From contig JBGVFO010000013.1 in assembly GCA_045121195.1 (NCBI GenBank), positions 1 through 10,830 on the forward strand: a stretch of 10,830 nucleotides of DNA. Direction: 5' to 3'. The position numbers and the translations under genes were made by a program. The stretch is from RGIG8775 sp045121195. Lineage in GTDB: Bacteria; Bacillota; Clostridia; Oscillospirales; CAG-272. This document shows positions 6,756 through 10,830 of the stretch, piece by piece (the first letter of the stretch is position 1; each line of letters begins with the position of its first letter). The notes beneath the pieces were generated by a model. That model made no database searches. It was not told where the DNA came from and worked only from the letters and a program-made list of their open reading frames with translations.

Positions 6756-8627
6756 ATGAGTAAAAGATTGATTAGCCTTGTGCTGTGCGTTCTGATGCTG
6801 CTTAGTGTCTTCCTCACCTCTTGTAAGAAGGAAGAGACCGAGGTCAGCGCATCGGACACCGCAAAAACGCTTACTATGCTCGTCATCACCGACACGCAGG
6901 TGTACTATACGGACGAAGAGTATGAGGCACTCAGCGCCGATAAGAAAGCGCGTGTGGATGCTGTTCGCGAGCAGTATGCCGCAGTAGAAGAGGCGATCAA
7001 CAAGACGACCAAGGCTAAATACAAGACCCAGCTCAAGATGTACTACTACACCGAGGAGCAGTATTACGACATCCTCGAGGAGAAGCTTGAGAATCTTGAG
7101 GTCTACACCAAGAATTCCACCACCGCGAAGAAGTACTATACCAACTTCAAGCGTACCGAGAAGTATGCGGGCAACACGGACGAGGTTCTCGTTTATGAGA
7201 AGTTCTGCCAGGCGTATCCCGATATGGCTACGTACATAGATCCTCCCGTTGTAGAGAGCGAGGAGGAGACCGAGAAGACCGACGAGATCAAGTATCCCGA
7301 GGTCAGTGAGGACCAGGTTGACATTCTCTTCATCGGTAGCTATGAGCAGTATATGGATTACATTGACAGAGCTTGGCTGACCAAGCTTGACACCCTGCTC
7401 AACAGTAACGTTGCCAAGAAGCTGAGCTCTTACGTATACCCCGCGTTTATGGCAGCGGCGAAGACCGAGAAGGGTTATTTTGCCGTTCCCAACAATACCC
7501 TGGTGGGTGAATACACCGTGCTCCTTATCAACAAGGAAATGTGCGATAAGTATTCGGATATCAATCAGCTTACCAGCCTTGCCGATACGCTTCCGCTGAT
7601 CAAGGACGTGGCAAAGTATGAAACCGACATTGATCCCGTTTGGTGCGACAGCTATCTCGGTTATACCAATACCCACTTCTGGTCGATGAACTACACCAAG
7701 GTGGATTATACCGATGACGCCGGTGTTTCCAGAAGCACCTATGAATATGAGATCGATCCGTCCACCTTCTCGGTTATAGGATCGGTGTACAATAAGGATT
7801 ACGAGACCTTTACCGCGGACAAGAGCTATTTCGCGTTCAACAACCTGCTCAACGACACGGCCTTCCGCAATCAGATGATTGCCCTGAAGACCATCGAGCT
7901 TGAGGGATATGTTGGCGAGGCCGGCTCTGAAAATGAGTTTGCCGTAGGCGTGTTCAAGGGTATAGGCAAGGAGCTTGAGGCATACGAGGAGGATTACTAC
8001 ATCGTGACCCTTGAGAATCCCGTTGCTACCGAGGAAGACCTGTTCGGCAGTATGTTTGCCCTTTCCTCCTTCGTTTCCAGCGACAATCGCAATGCGGCGA
8101 TGGAGATCGTGACCCTGCTGAATACCGACGAAAACTTCCGCAACCTTCTTCAGTACGGAATCAAGGGAACCCACTACGAAGTGAATGAGAACGGCTGTGC
8201 CGAAAGACTTCCCGATAGTCTTTACATGATGGACGTTTACAAGACGGGTAATATGTTCGTCGCATATCCCGACGCGGACAGAGGAATGGATCAGAAGACC
8301 TGGCAGTATGCCAAGTCCCAGGACCTTGACGTAAAGAGCAATCCCACGCTTTCCTTCTCGGTTGCCTGGGAGGATTCTCCCAGCCGTGACTGTATTGACC
8401 TTGTGAATAAGGCAAGCGCAGAATTCGCTGCTGCGGCAGAGGAATGCAAGACGGTGGAGGAGTATGAGGCTCTTATCACCCGATACGTCAGCCGTATTGA
8501 GGCGGGTGACTACCGTGACATCAAGCAGACGGCTATGAATGCGTTCTTGGATAGTCAGGACAGCAACTTCCCGATCGCGACGCTCTATCGCTTGTGGAGC
8601 ATCCAGATGGGATATCTTGCAGGCTAA
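6756..8627 (+). CDS. Extracellular solute-binding lipoprotein (ABC transporter family 1 type)
   Basis: A 623-residue exported lipoprotein. The N-terminus (MSKRLISLVLCVLMLLSVFL) is a signal peptide ending in the lipobox LTSC, so Cys23 should be lipidated and the mature protein anchored outside the membrane. The mature part starts with a beta strand (TLTMLVITD) and helices, then an acidic, low-complexity stretch (about 163-187, rich in Glu/Thr). It continues with VDILFIGSYEQYMDYIDRAWL and a C-terminal part (LLQYGIKGTHYEVNENG, then YMMDVY) resembling family 1 oligosaccharide-type binding proteins of the DUF3502-containing kind. The ligand cannot be told. It has its own promoter and terminator, and no permease or ATPase lies within the window, so it is an orphan here. 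I chose ATG 6756 because of GGAG at 6745-6748 and the signal peptide; the open frame further upstream is leader. TTA, CTA and TCA codons are absent throughout. Confidence 0.82.
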   Translation: MSKRLISLVLCVLMLLSVFLTSCKKEETEVSASDTAKTLTMLVITDTQVYYTDEEYEALSADKKARVDAVREQYAAVEEAINKTTKAKYKTQLKMYYYTEEQYYDILEEKLENLEVYTKNSTTAKKYYTNFKRTEKYAGNTDEVLVYEKFCQAYPDMATYIDPPVVESEEETEKTDEIKYPEVSEDQVDILFIGSYEQYMDYIDRAWLTKLDTLLNSNVAKKLSSYVYPAFMAAAKTEKGYFAVPNNTLVGEYTVLLINKEMCDKYSDINQLTSLADTLPLIKDVAKYETDIDPVWCDSYLGYTNTHFWSMNYTKVDYTDDAGVSRSTYEYEIDPSTFSVIGSVYNKDYETFTADKSYFAFNNLLNDTAFRNQMIALKTIELEGYVGEAGSENEFAVGVFKGIGKELEAYEEDYYIVTLENPVATEEDLFGSMFALSSFVSSDNRNAAMEIVTLLNTDENFRNLLQYGIKGTHYEVNENGCAERLPDSLYMMDVYKTGNMFVAYPDADRGMDQKTWQYAKSQDLDVKSNPTLSFSVAWEDSPSRDCIDLVNKASAEFAAAAEECKTVEEYEALITRYVSRIEAGDYRDIKQTAMNAFLDSQDSNFPIATLYRLWSIQMGYLAG

Positions 8628-8631
8628 ACCA

Positions 8632-8680
8632 TAAAAAACGAGACACGCCTTGTGAATGTGGGGCGTGTCTCTCTTAATCT
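8632..8680 (+). terminator. Terminator hairpin after the lipoprotein gene, probably bidirectional
   Basis: GAGACACGCC (8640-8649) pairs perfectly with GGCGTGTCTC (8662-8671), a 10-bp G/C-containing stem with a 12-nt loop. On the plus strand only a weak tail (TCTTAATCT) follows. On the minus strand the stem is followed by GTTTTTTATGG, a better U-tract. It lies 12 nt past the lipoprotein stop. Confidence 0.8.
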
Positions 8681-8696
8681 GAATTGGGGAAAACAA

Positions 8697-9329
8697 ATGA
8701 AATATTCACATATTATATGGGATTTCAACGGAACGATACTGGACGACGTGCAGGCTTGCATCGAGTCGGTCAACGTCTTGCTGACAAAACGCGGACTTCC
8801 CGTGCTTTCTTCGGTGGAGGCGTATCGCGCGATTCAAGAATTCCCGGTGATCAATTATTACGTGAAGCTGGGATTTGATTTTGAAAAAGAGTCCTTCGAT
8901 GACGTTGCGGTAGAATGGGTCGAGGAGTATTTGCGTCGCTTCCCCCACGCCGAGGTATATCCCGAGGTGCTGAAAACGATCGCGCAATGCCGCGAGAAGG
9001 GAATGGCACAGATTCTTCTGTCGGCAACGGAGCTCTCTATGTTAAAAAAGCAGGTTCAAGCGCTGAACATCGACGACTGCTTTGACGAGATCTGCGGCAT
9101 GGACAATATTTACGCGCACGGAAAGATCTCGCTGGCAGAGCGGTGGCGTGACGCACATCCCAACGCCAAGGCGCTCTTTGTCGGGGACACGGATCACGAT
9201 CTCGCCGTGGCGCGCGCCATCGGCGCCGACTGCGTCCTTTTTGCGGGCGGTCATCAGGCGCGGGCAAGACTTGAGAAGCACGGATGTCCGGTGATCGACT
9301 CCTTTTCGGAGTTGAATCGTTTCCTATAA
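8697..9329 (+). CDS. HAD-superfamily hydrolase, phosphoglycolate-phosphatase-like
   Basis: This 210-residue protein has the four HAD motifs: motif I DFNGTILDD (Asp9 nucleophile), motif II LLSATE (Ser109), motif III Lys143 in HGKISL and motif IV GDTDHDLAVARAIGAD (Asp164, Asp168). A helical cap of about residues 15-85 lies between motif I and the core, as in the Gph-like (subclass I) phosphatases. Motif I has Asn11 where most HAD phosphatases have the second Asp (general acid/base). WD-F/W-NGT variants form a recognised subset of the family, but the substrate is unknown. The ATG at 8697 is chosen because motif I begins eight residues later; its ribosome site (GGGGA, 8686-8690) is only moderate. 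The gene follows the lipoprotein terminator and no promoter was seen. Its last 6 nt overlap the convergent DUF4363 gene. Confidence 0.85.
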   Translation: MKYSHIIWDFNGTILDDVQACIESVNVLLTKRGLPVLSSVEAYRAIQEFPVINYYVKLGFDFEKESFDDVAVEWVEEYLRRFPHAEVYPEVLKTIAQCREKGMAQILLSATELSMLKKQVQALNIDDCFDEICGMDNIYAHGKISLAERWRDAHPNAKALFVGDTDHDLAVARAIGADCVLFAGGHQARARLEKHGCPVIDSFSELNRFL

Positions 9330-9695
9330 TACATTCGTAAAGGTAAGATGCTCGGACAGGCGTAATTCCTCAAAGGCGTTAATGGCAAGTTGCCTCGCTT
9401 TTTCAAATTCCTCCGCCGATTCGCCTCGGGCATATACGAGAAGTTCATCCACGGCGTTGTCAATCAACTCGATCTCGGTGTGATTGACAGTGATCTGGAT
9501 GAACTTTTTGTTTTCCTTCCATTTTGTTTGTATATCGGCGATTTTCTCAAGAGCGGACGCGGAGGGGGAGAAGGGCGGAATCTGCTCGCAGACCGAGATG
9601 GCGTCCTTCGCGAATCCTTCAATATAAAAACAGTTGGCAAAGATAGCCAAAAGCATAGCGCTGAAAAGGCAGAGAATAACGAAAAAGCCTTTCAT
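9324..9695 (-). CDS. DUF4363 family membrane-anchored protein
   Basis: A 123-residue protein with one N-terminal hydrophobic segment (about 4-20) and then an outward-facing helical domain. The TKWKENKKFIQITVNHTEIELID stretch (about residues 57-79, a W-x-x-N-x-K-x-x-x-x-x-x-x-H-x-E pattern) is typical of DUF4363, a small clostridial family of unknown function. Its start overlaps the stop of the upstream DUF421 gene as ATGA (9692-9695), so the two are translationally coupled. DUF421-DUF4363 pairs recur in spore-forming Clostridia (from memory of the families, not checked here). The 3' end overlaps the convergent HAD gene by 6 nt. No function is assigned beyond a membrane partner of the DUF421 protein (inference). 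Confidence 0.8.
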   Translation of the reverse strand: MKGFFVILCLFSAMLLAIFANCFYIEGFAKDAISVCEQIPPFSPSASALEKIADIQTKWKENKKFIQITVNHTEIELIDNAVDELLVYARGESAEEFEKARQLAINAFEELRLSEHLTFTNVL

Positions 9696-10393
9696 TTTTT
9701 TGTTCGCTCCTTTCGTATAATAACCTGGTTCCGTCGGATGATCTGTACGTTGTCACAGTCGTCCAGCGTCATCAAATAAATGTCTTTTTGCTCTATGCCT
9801 TTCTTTTTTAATGTCTTCTCCAGCCAACGCTGATCCTTTTGTACAAGCTGAAGACCGTACCGGTTTACGACGCCGTCCGAAATGATGATGTGGCAAATTC
9901 CGCGGCTTTTGGTGCCAAGACCGAGATCTTTTCGCGTCGGATGCTCGTACTCGGCTTTGGATACTACGGTCATTTTTCCGTTCTGCTCAATGATGGCGTA
10001 GTCCACCTCGCTGATGTCGGTGACGTTTTTTTGCCGAAGCTCACTGATAAGCTCGTCGATGGAAATTCGATTTTTTAACAGCTCGGAATGATCGATCATT
10101 CCTTTTTTTATGACCACGCTGGGACGCGTCGACAGAAGATCCTTGAGGCGCGGACGCTTGGTCAGAAGCAGGGAGGATCCCACCTCGAAGGCAGTGATAG
10201 TGAGAATCGGGACCAGCGCATACGCAAGAGGGATTTCGGGATTGGTGATGGGAAGCGCGGCAATATCCGAAAGAAGAAGTGTGCTCACAAGCTCGGAGAT
10301 CTCCAGCTCCCCCAACTGCCGCTTGCCCATCAGACGCATAGTGAACAAGAGAAATATATAAATAATGACGGTCCGAATGAGCAGAATGAACAT
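9692..10393 (-). CDS. DUF421 (YetF/YkjA-like) membrane protein
   Basis: A 233-residue protein with N-terminal membrane segments (about 3-20, 34-48 and 55-77) and the family signature GKRQLGELEISELVSTLLLSD (residues 23-43), then a cytoplasmic C-terminal domain (ISIDELISELRQKNVTDISEVDYAIIEQNGKM) typical of DUF421. I take the ATG at complement 10391-10393: AAAGGAG (complement 10399-10405) sits 5 nt upstream, and an earlier GTG at 10423 lacks support. In B. subtilis several members are sporulation-expressed, and a DUF421-containing spore membrane protein (2Duf) affects spore heat resistance (family knowledge). With SigE encoded in the same window, a spore role is plausible but not shown. It is divergent from the rRNA operon promoters, and no own promoter was convincingly found. 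Confidence 0.9.
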   Translation of the reverse strand: MFILLIRTVIIYIFLLFTMRLMGKRQLGELEISELVSTLLLSDIAALPITNPEIPLAYALVPILTITAFEVGSSLLLTKRPRLKDLLSTRPSVVIKKGMIDHSELLKNRISIDELISELRQKNVTDISEVDYAIIEQNGKMTVVSKAEYEHPTRKDLGLGTKSRGICHIIISDGVVNRYGLQLVQKDQRWLEKTLKKKGIEQKDIYLMTLDDCDNVQIIRRNQVIIRKERTKK

Positions 10394-10530
10394 ATTTTCT
10401 CCTTTCAAATTGGTTGTTATCACTATTTTTCCGCCTTTGTTGGCGCGTTATTCCCGAAAAAAACGGTGACTTTGTTGATTCTGACCAATGGGAACGGAAA
10501 AATAATTTGTCGGTTTTTTGATTTTGACAG

Positions 10531-10559
10531 TTGACAAGAGGGGTGAAAAGTGATAAAAT
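10531..10559 (+). promoter_or_regulatory. rRNA operon promoter P1
   Basis: A perfect TTGACA (10531-10536) and TAAAAT (10554-10559) have a 17-bp spacer. The upstream 35 bp are A/T-rich with T and A tracts, as for an UP element. A second TTGACA at 10524-10529 would give a 24-bp spacer and is unlikely to be used. Confidence 0.85.
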
Positions 10560-10597
10560 AACAAAGCTGTCCGCAAGACGGAGGGTTCAAAGCTTCT

Positions 10598-10628
10598 CAA
10601 AAGAAATTTTGAAAAAATTGAAAAAAGC
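10598..10628 (+). promoter_or_regulatory. A/T-rich UP-like element of rRNA promoter P2
   Basis: A run of A-tracts and short T-tracts lies immediately before the P2 -35, in the position where UP elements bind the alpha subunit of RNA polymerase at rRNA promoters. Confidence 0.6.
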
Positions 10629-10630
10629 TA

Positions 10631-10659
10631 TTGACAAACGTAGCACGGTGTGCTATAAT
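10631..10659 (+). promoter_or_regulatory. rRNA operon promoter P2 (consensus)
   Basis: TTGACA (10631-10636) and TATAAT (10654-10659), both perfect, are separated by 17 bp; this is the strongest promoter in the window. The predicted start is at A10665 or G10666. A G start would fit GTP-sensitive rRNA control as in B. subtilis. It lies exactly 100 bp after P1. Confidence 0.92.
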
Positions 10660-10665
10660 GGCAAA

Positions 10666-10830
10666 GCTTCCCCTAAAAACGGATAGCAGATCGGTCATTG
10701 AAAATTGAACAACAAGAGGAAAGTACAAGCATTGAACATGGAGAGATTCATGTATGTGTGAGAACGGAACTCGACGATTCTGAGAGAAATACTACTCAAA
10801 CAAAAAGTAAAGAGCAATCAAGCTCGGATC
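10666..10830 (+). ncRNA. Leader of the rRNA primary transcript (16S gene expected just beyond)
   Basis: Downstream of the twin promoters the sequence has no open frame. It contains TCATTGAAAATTGAACAAC (10695-10713), resembling the boxA-type antitermination segment (TTTGAAAACTGAACA-like) found before 16S genes in Firmicutes. A short ACATG/CATGT hairpin (about 10736-10753) and repeats of CATTGAA (10696-10702 and 10730-10736) follow. The identification as an rRNA leader is inferred from promoter strength and boxA similarity; the 16S gene itself is not in the window. Confidence 0.7.

Larger units (their letters stand above)
10394..10830 (+). other. Divergent intergenic region: DUF421 upstream region and rRNA operon leader
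   Basis: This 437-bp interval holds no protein gene. The first 130 bp are the upstream region of the minus-strand DUF421 gene, where no sigma-A promoter could be called. The remainder holds two plus-strand promoters and an untranslated leader that runs to the window end. No 16S core sequence such as AGAGTTTGATCCTGG is reached before 10830. Confidence 0.7.

Noticed and set aside
6726..8696. 656-codon minus-strand open frame opposite the lipoprotein gene
   Set aside because: It is codon-aligned with the sense gene, has no domain resemblance or ribosome site, and is explained by missing TTA/CTA/TCA codons. The sense strand has a signal peptide, lipobox, promoter and terminator.
10088..10534. 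148-codon plus-strand frame across the DUF421 start
   Set aside because: It covers the antisense of a recognisable family signature and then noncoding promoter DNA; no ribosome site or homology.

Overview
The window looks like chromosomal core DNA from an endospore-forming, medium-GC member of the Clostridia (Firmicutes/Bacillota). The evidence is a spoIIGA-sigE pair, a dgt-dnaG-rpoD operon, zinc-type ribosomal protein L31, AGGAGG-type ribosome binding sites, sigma-A promoters with 17-bp spacers and a DUF421-DUF4363 pair. The order or family cannot be fixed from the sequence alone. I see no mobile element, CRISPR array, phage gene or tRNA.

Left part, minus strand (1-2219): the spoIIGA-sigE operon codes for the membrane protease SpoIIGA and the mother-cell sporulation factor pro-sigma-E. 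It is read from a promoter with TTGACA and TATAAT separated by an unusually long 21 bp, and a Spo0A-box-like sequence lies over the -35. This is the architecture known for spoIIG promoters activated by Spo0A. Downstream are rpmE (L31), with its own strong promoter, an intrinsic terminator, and the first 69 codons of the ribosome-associated GTPase gene hflX, which runs off the window.

Centre, plus strand (2398-6403): divergent from spoIIGA lies dgt (dNTP triphosphohydrolase), then dnaG (primase) overlapping it by 1 nt, then rpoD/sigA (housekeeping sigma). This is a form of the macromolecular-synthesis operon. A possible 10-codon mini-ORF ends in an ATGA overlap with the rpoD start. The housekeeping sigma and the first mother-cell sigma are thus neighbours, separated by one dgt-spoIIGA intergenic region rich in A-tracts.

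Right part (6407-10393): an orphan ABC-type solute-binding lipoprotein has its own sigma-A promoter and a strong terminator hairpin. A HAD-family phosphatase-like gene follows. It converges on, and overlaps by 6 nt, a minus-strand pair of DUF421 (YetF-like) and DUF4363 membrane proteins, which are themselves joined by a 4-nt overlap.

Right end, plus strand (10524-10830): two perfect-spacing sigma-A promoters, exactly 100 bp apart and preceded by A/T-rich tracts, lead into a sequence resembling an rRNA operon leader. The 16S rRNA gene probably begins just outside the window.

Most of the window is well-known biology. The points worth a second look are regulatory: the spoIIG promoter, the rpoD mini-ORF, the terminator wedged in front of hflX and the twin rrn promoters.
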